A stretch of 64,000 bases of DNA from NCBI RefSeq assembly GCF_040712315.1, contig NC_134019.1:39585873-39649872 (forward strand), given 5' to 3'. Position numbers and translations under genes: made by a program. Positions 47,740 through 58,223 of the stretch are shown piece by piece (the first letter of the stretch is position 1; the number at the start of each line of letters is the position of its first letter). The notes beneath the pieces were generated by a model. The model made no database searches. It saw only the letters and a program-made list of their open reading frames with translations, and was not told the DNA's origin. This stretch comes from Castanea sativa. Its lineage: Eukaryota > Streptophyta > Magnoliopsida > Fagales > Fagaceae.

Positions 47740-48964
47740 GTTTCAGTCTAACACTAATAGGGACCACATAGAGACTAGGAGAGGCCGGTCCATTTCAAGA
47801 GCATGGAGCCAGAAATTTCTAGGGAGCCACTAATTATATACCTTAAATATATATATATATATATATACACACTTTATACATGAAAAAATATCTATGTGTC
47901 TATGTGATATGATTGACCATATGTTATTTTCTCATATATAACAAAATATTTACACCCAAATAACTTTCTTTTCTTTTTTTTTTTCTTTTTTTTTTTTTTT
48001 TTCCATCCACTCTTCTAAAAGTGTTAAAACTTGATTTTCTATTCTACCTTTTCGTCAAAGAATTTTCCCATTTTAGAGTAATATTTTAAAGCCCCTCAAA
48101 ACCAAGAATATAGCATCTCCTTCCCCCCCCCCCCCCCCACCCCCTCTCTCTCTCTCCCTCAAAATAAATAATGGTCTTCCAGTCCAAATGAAATTACTTC
48201 TATTTATAAGTTAACTTTTTGCATTTATTATAAGGAATTCGAAGTTATAATTGAGTGGATATATTATGTTAATATATTAATTAAAGTTTGTACAATGGGT
48301 TTTAATGAGCCTATATGCATGCATTAATTCATCTATTGTTAAAATAATATATAAAACTAGCATTTACGTACACTTGTTAAAAAATTTTAGAGAAAGAGTC
48401 ATATTGAAGTTTTATGTTTTGGTGTCATCAAATGCAAGTTAACCATACCGAAACAAATTGAAATATGCTTCTCAAAAAAAAAAAAAAAAAAAACATTGAA
48501 ATAGGACCCTCTTTTTTCCTTTCCTTGAGGCTATATTTTGTTCAAAAGTTTGGATTTAATTAGTTTATACATTGAACACATGCACCAAATAAATATTGGA
48601 AACACACACATAACATATAAAAAACTTACATACATCTAGATAAATTTATTATTTGCATGCAGTTTTGGTGCTGGCGTGTAAATGTATTCCTTTATCTCAT
48701 TCCCCTTCTCCTATATATATATGTGGGTATGTTTCTCAAAAAAAAAAAAAAAGATAAATTTATTATTTACAAGTTATTATTATTATTATTTTCTTTTTGT
48801 TCTTTTATTGATTAAGTCTGTTTTATATGCGCATTAGTAGTAAGTTCACGCGAAATATGTTTTATGCGTGCAATACCAGCAACTAATCTTCTTTTTCTTC
48901 AAATCAATTTTTTTTAATATAAAATTTCATCAAATTAATTTTTCCAAAAAAAAAAAAAAATTAC
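47740..48964. other. 5' part of the CNL intron
   Basis: AT-rich with simple repeats: TA run near 47847, T-rich 47968-48002, poly-C/CT 48122-48160, A runs near 48475 and 48740. No gene or further element recognised. Confidence 0.5.
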
Positions 48965-49988
48965 CTGATCTCCAAGATATTGCGATCTTCTCAAGCAATT
49001 CCCAACTCTTTTCGTTATTTAGACATTGTAGTTCATGAAGACCTCTAGGATCCACATACAAAGCCAAATTTTTATTACGAGAGGAAAGCAATATTTTACT
49101 ATCAGTATTTTCCATTGGGAAGACTTCACGTAGAATGTTCCAATCCTCAATTTTCCAAATATCATCTAGAATTACCAAACATGTTTGCTCCTGCTGAACT
49201 TGACGAATTTTCTCAACGAGCATTAAATTGTTCAAGGTCCGAATATCGTCTCTTTGATCTTTAGATGGAGAGAGAAGGCTAATCAGAATGTCTTCCCAAA
49301 CCCGTCTTCTTTGAAATTGTTGAGAGATACATACCCAAGCACGGCGGTCAAAGTGCCGCTTGACTTGATGGTGGTTATAAACCATCTTGGCAAGAGTGGT
49401 CTTTCCCAGACCACCCATACCACATATTGAAGCAACTCCCTCCTCTTTCAATAGAAACACCACCAATTTATTTGTATCATCTTCCAACCCAACAACGATA
49501 CGTTCAGGATGAGGATAAGTTTCCCTTTGCTCTCGTTGCGTCTCATTCAATGAACTTGGTCCGCGTCCTTGCATTATTGATTCTCTTATGCAATTGCCTT
49601 CAAAACTCTTTCTCAAATTAGAAAGTTTTGTCATGATATCTGCAATCTTTGACCCTACTCGGTGCACTGTAATTCCTTCACCCAAGATGCAAGCGAACCT
49701 CTTGAGGGCCTTTTGTACGCTTCCTCCCTTGTTGGAAGCAACTTTGAGGGCGTAAGTTGCAATAATATCTTCAGCATCATAAGCAAGATCTCTCATTTCT
49801 GCAACGCCCTGCATTACAATCTCTGATTCGTGTTGCCTTGCATCTGCCTCTTTTAAAAAGCATTGCATCCGTTTAAGCTCAGTTTGTAACTGCTGAAATT
49901 GGTCACTCACACCATACAAGAATTTTGCTTCTTGTTCGAGCAAGTTACCAAGCCTTGTCGCCACACCGGAGACAACAAACTCTGCCAT
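48965..49988 (-). CDS. CC-NB-LRR resistance protein, exon 1 (coiled coil and NB-ARC N-terminal half)
   Basis: Encodes residues 1-341 plus the first base of codon 342. It starts MAEFVVSGVATRLGNLL, the typical N-terminus of RPP8/RPP13-like CNLs. The Rx-type coiled coil (1 to about 150) has the EDVID-equivalent MRDLAYDAEDIIATY (65-79). NB-ARC motifs: P-loop GMGGLGKTT (190-198), RNBS-A FDRRAWVCISQQF (213-225), kinase-2 LVILDDIW (271-278), RNBS-B KILLSSRN (298-305). The receptor senses pathogen effectors in the cytoplasm and triggers defence. All nucleotide-binding residues look intact. Exon ends CAG|GTAATT; its reading frame would run into poly-T-encoded phenylalanines without splicing, supporting the donor. 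Joins exon 2 at 35797. Confidence 0.93.
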
Positions 49989-50165
49989 TGCTCTTCACCA
50001 GAAAGAAGATGAATGGGAGCTTTGAATATTACTTCACACTTCGCAAGAATTGGTAACACCCTCTTTGTATGACTTTAGTCAATCTGCCCTTTAGGCACTT
50101 CTTTTTCCATATTTCAAAACCAGGGCAGCGCCACCTTATTGTCAGCGTGGTCCCAGGACCACCTG
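49989..50165 (-). promoter_or_regulatory. 5' leader / proximal promoter of the CNL gene
   Basis: Sequence immediately upstream of the ATG, including CCTAAAGGGCAG on the minus strand. It is duplicated, diverged, at 50847-50960, showing that the leader belonged to a duplicated unit. No clear TATA box within 150 bases. Confidence 0.4.
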
Positions 50166-50635
50166 ACCTGAAGAAAAAAAAAATATACATAATAATTTAA
50201 AATTTTATTTTTATTTACCTTTAAAAAAAATGTTGAGAACACATTGAATTTCTTTTTATGCTAATAAAATTAAATTTTGGTTTATAATTTGAGCAATTTA
50301 ACAATATATTAGAGTATTTCAAATAAAAAAAAACCAAATACTTTTATATTCTTTTAAGTCTATACTACAACTTTACTTTTAGTTTTTGCTTTACCTGACC
50401 GACTGACATTATATGACTACTTTTCCTCAAAAATATTATAATATATATATTATACAACTAATTGGTCAAAGCATAAAAATTTAGCTTTTTTTTATTATAA
50501 AACTTTATGTATTTGCGTGTTTTTTTATTGTTGTTGATGTTGTCAATATATAAATTTTTTTTTATTAGATTGTGTAATTTATGCTTGTTAAGGAACACCT
50601 TAGAAAAATTTCTGAAGCCACTACTATTCAAAACA

Positions 50636-50670
<35 letters not shown>

Positions 50671-50807
50671 CTTGCGCTATATTTGTTAGGCTCCACGCCC
50701 CAAACCCAAAAGGGTTCAAAATATGAGAAAAAGAACCATTAAAAGGGATTTTTTTTTTCTTTCTTTATGATAAATATAAATAAACATACTGACCTCTCCA
50801 CTATATA
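50166..50807. other. AT-rich upstream region
   Basis: No gene. (TA)n at 50638-50668; poly-T/A tracts elsewhere. Confidence 0.5.
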
Positions 50808-50960
50808 AAGCCTTGTCACCACACCAGACACAACAGACACAGCCATTCCTTTTCACCAGAAAGAAGATGAATAGGGACTTTGGATGTTACTTCAGAATTT
50901 GCAGGAAATTACACTCTCTTTGTAAGAATTCACTCAACCCTGCCCTTTAGGCACTTCCGT
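50808..50960 (-). pseudogene. Truncated CNL 5' end (leader plus ~13 codons)
   Basis: The minus strand from ATG at 50846 reads MAVSVVSGVVTR and breaks off; the main gene has MAEFVVSGVATR. The upstream leader also matches 49989-50110 (TTTCTGGTGAA, CCTAAAGGGCAG). It is a relic of a tandemly duplicated resistance gene. Confidence 0.7.
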
Positions 50961-52116
50961 TTCCATTGGATCAGAGATAACAGTTACATAACATGAATAT
51001 GGTTATATACAACTTGCTATGTGCAAGTTGTTGGAAAGAGAGAGATGAAAATGCTTCAAAACTTATAGCATAATTATAAACAAGTTGGGTACAAAGTAAT
51101 TTATTTTATAATTATATTTTATATTGTTATAATTTCATTCCATTTAAATTCGGTCTTCTTTTTTTACGTCAACGGTCAACCGTATCCAAATTTTCCACAC
51201 CGACCCTGATTGTAGTTCTGCTTTACTTTACTTTGGGCCCCCCAAAAAAAAGTAGTTTTGCTTTACCTTTTGGAATTTGTGTTTTCTTCTCATCTTCCAA
51301 TCTGACAATGTTGTGTCAAATCAAATGCCAGTGCCAAACAAAAACTGCTTTGGATTTTTGTGACGTGTTAGCAAAAGTTTCAACAAAGTAGAAAACGTGA
51401 ACGATGCCGGTCTCAATTATTCATCTTATCATAGTGAGATACAGCTAACTTCATTATTTTATTTTATTTTTTTGGCTGGATGCTAACTTAATTATCGTGT
51501 CGAAAGAACAAGGACTCCATCTATTCTGATAACGGTGAATCAATTAATGTGTTGGTGAACAGGTGAAGCTTCCATTTGGTGTGCTCATTTTTTTTTGGTG
51601 ACAATCATTTTATACTTCGGTTTGTTGAAATGGAAAATTCCCTTCTTTGTTTTTTCCTTCAGTTTGAAAAGGGAAAAAAAAATTCAAATTTTTATTTTTT
51701 AATTTTTTTCCCAGATTTTTATTGATGTTAATTTTTTTATTTAGAGATTCAGAAAAAAAAAAATGACAAAGAATCAAAGGAGAATGCACTTTTGATGGGG
51801 TTTCTTAGGTTCAATTCACATGGCAGGAAGGGAAATAAGTGACACATCTGTCGGCTAAAGAAAGCATGAGTAGGTGAGGCCGAGAAAGAAACCAAATCAA
51901 AGATAAAGCAGCATAAATAGGTTACCTAACCTCTCTCCATGTCTCTCTTTCATTTTCAAGGGTGAAAATTATTCGCAAACTGGTCCCCATAAAACAATAT
52001 AAGGGGTAGTTGGATAAAAGAGATGCCAGATAAATTTCAAGCTTTATGAAGTGTCTTATTTATGATATTTATTAATAATTTATTTTTAAAAAAATTTAAT
52101 ACCACTTTTATATTAA
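50961..52116. other. Intergenic, nothing recognised
   Basis: AT-rich. 51790-51960 is a little richer in G+C with CTCTCTCCATGTCTCTC, possibly an old leader, but no ORF. Confidence 0.45.
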
Positions 52117-52164
52117 CTAGTTGCAAACCCTCGCAATGCACGAGAATATCTAATTATTTTAAAA

Positions 52165-55035
52165 TTGAAAGCTCGGATTTGTGTGAATATACAAGAGCTT
52201 GTTTATACCTCTAATTAAAAGTTTTGGCTTGATTGCTTTTACCCTAACTTAAACTAAGTGCGGAATAAGAGTAAATGTATGCAAACAACCGGAAAAACTA
52301 CTCTAAGCTATATTCATCAAATATCAACAATAAAATGAAAGCTAAAAGAGTAGGGAAGAAGGATGCAAACACAAGATAACACCGAGACGTGTTATCGAAG
52401 AGGAAACCGAAGTACTCGGAGAAAAACCTCTCTGCCACCCTCCAGGCGGTAAATCGATCCACTAGAGAATAATTTGGAGTACACGAATAACAAAAGACCC
52501 TCCAAGCTTAGTCTACCCAGTGTACTTGAGTCCTTCAAGCTCCTACTACCAACTGGCTTCACGGAACCTTGTCTTCTCTATCTTTCTCGGATCACACAAT
52601 TCAACCCGATTGCATCCACCAACGATTGGATTCTTCCAATGCTTTCCAACAGCACCAAAACCTCACTTTACACTTAGATTGGATGTGGTAAGTATTTGGG
52701 TTATCAACCTCTCAATGATTTGGATGTGGAGAGGTAGGAGTAGAGGAAAACCACAAGAAAATGTGTAGATGATTGTGGGTATAACAATCTCTAACTCTCA
52801 AGGGTAATTTCTAGGGTGTTCTCTCTGAAAAACACACCTTACAATATATGGGTAATGATGATATATATAGTGTGAGTAAAGACTTGGTAAAGCAAACATG
52901 ACAATATAGCCAAACAGAATGTTTCGCGAGTATTTCACGGTAAGGCCTTACCCGTGAGACACTCGCAAAAACTCCAGGTTGTCATGACTTTTTGCATTCG
53001 AGTCATATACTCTACATATGGCTACTTCATGGGTTAGCTTCTCGCGAGCTTCTCGCAAAATTCACTTATTCTTCACTTTAAGCTTGAATCTTCACATTCT
53101 CTCACACACAACTCTTATAATTAAAAACCCCACATAAATACAGGGAAAATTGATTGAATAAAATTATAATCAAATTTAGCACGAAATTAAAGCCAACACA
53201 AAATAGTTGTAAATAACAATTTTACAAAAATAAAATGTAATATATATTTTATTTTTTAAAATATTCATAAAATTATATATTAGGACTAACATAGTGTTTC
53301 TCATAAGAGAATTTCATTTTAAATGTATTAAACTATTAACTATGTAATTTTTTTTTCTTATATAACTATTTATAAAACCAACAAAGGGAAAGGGTCCTTT
53401 TTTTTTAAGTAATGAATTTTTTGTTCCCTATAAATAAGAAAGTTATATATATTTATTTATTTTATTTTATACTAAGATTATTTTCATCTATTCATATTAT
53501 GAGCCAATTTGCTAGTGATAAAATATAGTGTGGATTAAAATTTTTCAATTATGACATTTAGAAAAGAATGAGAAAAATAGCTTTTTCCCACCATTAATTA
53601 ATTTCAACTTGTAGCATCCTATTTTAATGTTATCTTTAATTTTAAACCAATCTATCTTTTTTGAAGTATACAAAGTATAATCATGATCTCTCTTCTTGAA
53701 TACATTGCTTATCTCAATACATCCATTAAATACATCGAATCAAAACATACCTATATGAAGATGCTTTGCAAAAAAAAACAAAATGTCTCATAAATCATCG
53801 TTTTGCAAAATGTCATATCAATCACCGCTTAACAGTGATTAATTTGATTGATTAGGGAAAAAACATTTTATTTATAATCTATAATGATTTTTTTTTCTCT
53901 ACAGAACTTGCAAATTTGTCCATTCAAAAAGATTATAGAATAAACAATTGTAAAGTTGTGATTTACAACTATTTTGTGTTGGCCTTAATTCCGTGCTAAA
54001 TTTGATTGTAATTTTATTCAATCTTTTATACCTTGTATTTATTGTGGGATTATATTGTAAGGGTTGTGTGATAGAGAGAGAGTGTGTGAAGACTCAAGCA
54101 TTTGAAGACAGAAGAGTTCTCGCGGGTAGCTCGTGACTAAGCATTCCACGAAGTGATGCATGTGCCCTGCACATGACTGGAATGCGAAGAGTCATGACAG
54201 ATGGTGACAGCTGATTTTCGCGAGTGTCTCGCGGGTAAGGCCTTCTCGCGAGATACTTGCGAAATAGTCCGTTCTGCTATTTTGTCCTATCTGCTTCACT
54301 ACATCTTCATACACACTATATATACCATCATTACCCACATATTGAGTAGAGAGCTTTTCAGAAGAGAAAACCCTAGCCTCAAACCCTTGAGAATGTGAGA
54401 TTGTCATACCCACAATTCTACACACCATTCATTGTGGTTTCCTCTACTCCTACCTCTCCATTTCTAAATCCTTGAGAGGTTGATAGCTCAAACATTTACC
54501 ACACCCATACTGAGTGTCCAGTGAGTTTTTGGTGCTGTTGGGAAGCATTAGAAGAAGCCAAGTTTTGGCGGATGCAATCGGGCGCATTGCGGGATCCGAA
54601 AAGCTAGACAAGACATGGTTCCGAGAAGCCTTGTTGGAGTAGGAGCTTGGAGGGCTTGGGTGCATTGGATAGACTAGGCTTGGAGGGTCTTTTGCTATTT
54701 GTGTATCCCAACTTATTGTCTAATGGATCGATTTACCGCTTGGAGGGCAGCGGAGAGGCTTTACGTCGAGTTTTTCGGTTTTCTCTTCGATAACACATCG
54801 GAGTGTTATCTTGTGTTTGCATCTCTCTTCCCTACTCTTTTAGCTTTCTTTTTACTGCCGTGCTTTAATGAATATGGCTTAGAGTAGTTGTTTCATTTGT
54901 TCGCTTGCATTTACTCTATTCCGCACTTAGTTTAAGTTAGAGTAAAATCAACCGGGCCGTAATCCTTTATTTTGGGGTTTAAACAGCTCTTGTGTTTTTA
55001 ACACAAATTCAAGCTTTCAAAAATTATTAGCAAAA
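52165..55035. repeat. Inverted ~1-kb repeat pair inside the Helitron
   Basis: Arm 1 (about 52165-53215) and arm 2 (about 53937-55035) are inverted copies, perhaps 85% alike by eye. Landmarks shared in opposite orientation: ACTAAGTGCGGAATA, TAACACCGAGACGTGTTATC versus GATAACACATCGGAGTGTTA, CTCGCGAG motifs, and AAATTTAGCACG(A/G)AATTAA at the inner ends. The 720-bp spacer is AT-rich. ORFs in the arms (52474-52768, 54192-54428, 54450-54665) overlap in both strands and are not supported as genes. Confidence 0.75.
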
Positions 55036-55319
55036 TCTCATAATTAAGTTTCTATGTGCATCATTATAATAATTAATAATAATAACAACAAAAAATATAA
55101 TAATAATGAAAATACAATTGCAGAAGCTAAAATATGTCACTCATTCAATTATTTCCATTTGATTATTAAGAGTAATTTATCTACAAAAACTACATTTTTG
55201 TTCACCCAAAATTATTTAAAAATAAACAAGACTTAATAAAGTCTCATAGTATTGGAATACCAAAATGCCAAAAAGAGAAACAAATGTGAAGTGGCAATTA
55301 GATCAACAATAACAAAAAG

Positions 55320-55800
55320 AACCATTAGGGGGGGAGGGGGGAGTGGTTGAAACAATAAAAAAATCAAAATAGACAAAATTGGAGAGAGAGAGAGAGAATT
55401 GAACTTTTTTGCAATGAACAACTTGGAAGGAATAGGGGAGAGAGGTGGAAATGAAGTAAAATAAATTTATATAAAAAAAAAATCAAGTTGGAAGAGGAAG
55501 AGTAAAAGCAAATGAAAGGTTCAAAAAAAGTGAAACTGTAGAATTCATGAAGATGAAAGGTTGGAAGGGTGGAAGTAGATGAAAGGTTCAAAAAAGTGAA
55601 ATCATAGAATTTATGAAGATATAGAGGAGAAAATTTAAAAATTTATAAAGGAAATCAAATGAAAATTTTGATAAGCCAATGATTGAAGAAGATGAAAAAT
55701 TGAACTAAGAAGACAATGGTTGAAAAAGATGAAAGGTTAAAAAAAGTAAAAATAAAAAAAAATAAAATAAAAGATTGCTAATGACATGACACAAAAAAAG
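55320..55800. repeat. Purine-rich tract with short repeats
   Basis: Almost wholly A/G on the plus strand; (GA)n at 55383-55396; GATGAAAGGTT...AAAAAAGTGAAA...AGAATT(C/T)ATGAAGAT occurs at about 55512-55556 and 55577-55620. Confidence 0.75.
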
Positions 55801-55849
55801 CTTTTGTAAAATTTGTTTTAAACCTTCCATTATTATATAATAGTATAGA

Positions 55850-56762
55850 TAGATATGCATAGCCATTGTTTTTTTTTTTTCTTTAGATTCTTCATTGATT
55901 TTATTGCTTAGTTATAACATCTAAATTAAAGTAGATGAATGTGTAAAGACAAAGTTACACATAAAATTAAAACCGCTCAAGATAAATGTCTAAAGTCAAT
56001 ATATATATAAAATATATTCTCAAAAAAATATTTATATATTTAATATTGTCAACAAAATTTAGGGAATAAAAATTTAATGAGAAAAAGAATGATTATGTAG
56101 TCAATGACATGGCGGATGAGGTGGCGCAATATGAGCATAGCTACAATAAATGCTATGCTTCAGCTTTTAGATATATATAGATATAAATTTAGGAATCATT
56201 AAATTGAGTTTTTTTGGGGATGGGTGGGAGCAATAAATTTTAATGGACTATAGTGCTTTCTTGATTCATATTAGAAAAAACAATTGAAAAACTTTTGGTT
56301 TTTTTGATAAAATATATTGAGATTTGAGAAGAACATATAGCATGCTAATTGCATATTAAAATGATAAGTTAGTCAGGAGTTTAGTTAGATTTTACGACCT
56401 TTTTGGCCAAAACATATATTATCTTATTATTATTACAAATAATGGTAAAATCTTATGGGAGAATAGCCACTCTTTATAAATATTATTTTGAGCATTCAAA
56501 TTTCACATTTTGCACTAAAATTGATTCTATCACATTTTGCATTGAAATGACTTTGAAAACACAACTTTAGTATAAACACATTTTACACTAAAATTGCAAA
56601 TTTTGAAGTTTCGATACAAAACATGATTTTTTTAAAAAGGCTATTTTTCAGAAAAAATTTCCACATAAAATAATACTGTATTATTTTTGCAAAAATCTCT
56701 AGATTTTACTTTAAAAGTGTTACAAAGAAATGGGGTATAAAAGGTTTAACGATACTGTATCT
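55850..56762. other. Intergenic, nothing coding
   Basis: AT-rich. 56133-56190 shares AATAAATGCTATGCTTCAGC-like and TATATATAGATATA motifs with 36500-36560. Confidence 0.45.
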
Positions 56763-57598
56763 TGTTAGGTTCTAAGACCTTTAGGATTAAATGTATTAGA
56801 ACACTAATTTGTAATGTTGGCAAACCATGATAAAAAGGATTTAGTCTTGTTTAGACTGCTCAAAGTATGTGTCTTTTATCTAAAGTTGGAATCAAGTTGC
56901 TGCAGAATTCACTATGCAATTCTGCTTGGCTCGATTGATTGAGAATTAGACTCGACCAATCGAAAGTCGTGCAGATTATTTTTCTGCTGAATTTTCCAAC
57001 TCAGGCCAAGCCCATTTTACGTGTAGGGTTTTATATTTTGCCCTAAGTATAAAAGGGAAAACCCTAGCCACGTTTTTAGAGGTTGTTGATATTATGTGTG
57101 TGAATCTTATGTGAGATCTAGAGGTGTTTGCCTTCACACATACTTAAGATTATCAAGGATCAAGATTATGTCAAGAACTTGATGATCATTTAGTTGCTGC
57201 ATTAAGAGCTTAAAGATATACAAGCAGGAGTACTTATGCTTGCTGGGAATCCAAGAAAGAAGTAGTCCGTGGACTCGGAGCTGTCACGTGGTCGTGGTAA
57301 TAAGTTTCCTACTCGAGGTAGCAATAGGATGTTAGTGGTCTAAGTCGCTATTGTGTAAACTTCATTTCTTTTATAGTGGATTCAGTTTTACCTTGAGGAT
57401 AGCTAAGTTAAATCCTCTCCAGGTTTTTTACCGGTTTGGTTTTCCTAGGTTATCATATCATTGTGTTCTTTATATTTTCGCTGCTTTGCATGATATGATA
57501 TATTTGTGTTAACCTAGATCTGCATAATTTACCTAAGTTAATAACTTGGCTAAATAACTAGGTTAATCTAGTTGTTTTAAGGGGTCTAAAAATGTACA
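56763..57598 (+). repeat. Family B LTR (836 bp)
   Basis: Starts TGTTAGGTTCTAAGACC and ends AAAAATGTACA; homologous along its length to 37057-37920. It is followed by a degraded primer site and gag sequence, so it was the 5' LTR of an element. Confidence 0.85.
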
Positions 57599-57659
57599 AG
57601 TGTTAGCGGATAGCTCTTTTGTTGAAGATCTTTTGAGCTGATCCTTGACCTCTGTTGTC

Positions 57660-57908
57660 ATGGAACACGGACACTCTCTTGTTATTCCTCCTCATTTTGG
57701 TGAGAATAATTATGCTTACTAGAAAGTTAGGATGAAAGCATTCTTGAAATCCATTGATGAAAGAGTCTGGAACTTTGTTGAATACGGATGGGAGAAGCCC
57801 ACTACTCCTATGAATGAGTGGCAAACTTCTCAGAAAGAAGCAGCTGCTATCTTTAATGTTGTTTCTATGAAGGAATTTAAGAGGATCTCTAATATTGAGG
57901 TTGCTCAT
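57660..57908 (+). pseudogene. Gag N-terminal fragment of family B element
   Basis: From ATG 57660: MEHGHSLVIPPHFGENNYAY then TAG where related gag has Trp, then KVRMKAFLKSIDERVWNFVE and ...VSMKEFKRISNIEVAH. It is the same UBN2-type N-terminal domain as at 58224. It stops abruptly at 57908, where family A LTR sequence begins. Confidence 0.8.
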
Positions 57909-58179
57909 ACTGAGATTCCTTTACTTGTAACCGCTTGTTTTGCTAATAGTGGATTCTCAAGATTGGTGACCTTAAATTCACCTGGTGAGTTTTTACCTTA
58001 GAGGTTTTCCCCATTCATAAACAAATCACTATGTCAAATTAATTTTTCCGCTCCATTTAACTTAGTTGGTGATTTGTTTGTGCCACCATGCATATTGCAT
58101 GTTAATTGACCTAATTAATTAACTTGGCTAATTAATTGGTTAATTTACCATAAGGGGTCAATACATTCTTGGTCTATCA
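57909..58179 (+). repeat. Family A LTR, 3' 271 bp only
   Basis: Begins ACTGAGATTCCTTTACTTGT and ends GGTCTATCA; matches the 3' quarter of family A LTRs. Its 5' portion is replaced by the family B gag fragment. A degraded primer site (GTGTAATCAAAG) follows. Confidence 0.8.
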
Positions 58180-58223
58180 AGTGTAATCAAAGTTATTGTG
58201 TGATCCATTGACCCCTGTTTGTC

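Larger units (their letters stand above)
35798..48964 (-). other. 13.2-kb intron of the CNL gene with two LTR insertions
   Basis: The donor is CAG|GTAATT (exon edge 48965) and the acceptor TTTTCCAG|ACTC (exon edge 35797). The phase is 1 on both sides, so splicing joins a continuous NB-ARC domain. The intron contains a solo LTR (37057-37920) and a full gypsy element (38130-47734), together 10.5 of its 13.2 kb. Without them the intron would be about 2.7 kb. Splicing of this intron is inferred, not shown. Confidence 0.8.
52117..55849 (-). mobile_element. Non-autonomous Helitron, 3.7 kb
   Basis: Read on the minus strand, the 5' end at 55849 is TCTATACTATTATATAATAA. The 3' end has a hairpin CTCGTGCATTGCGAG, then GGTTTGCAA and CTAG at 52117. 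The flanking bases are A at the 5' side and T at the 3' side, as expected for insertion between A and T with no target duplication. No Rep/helicase is present. It carries two inverted ~1-kb repeat arms and a purine-rich segment. Confidence 0.8.
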
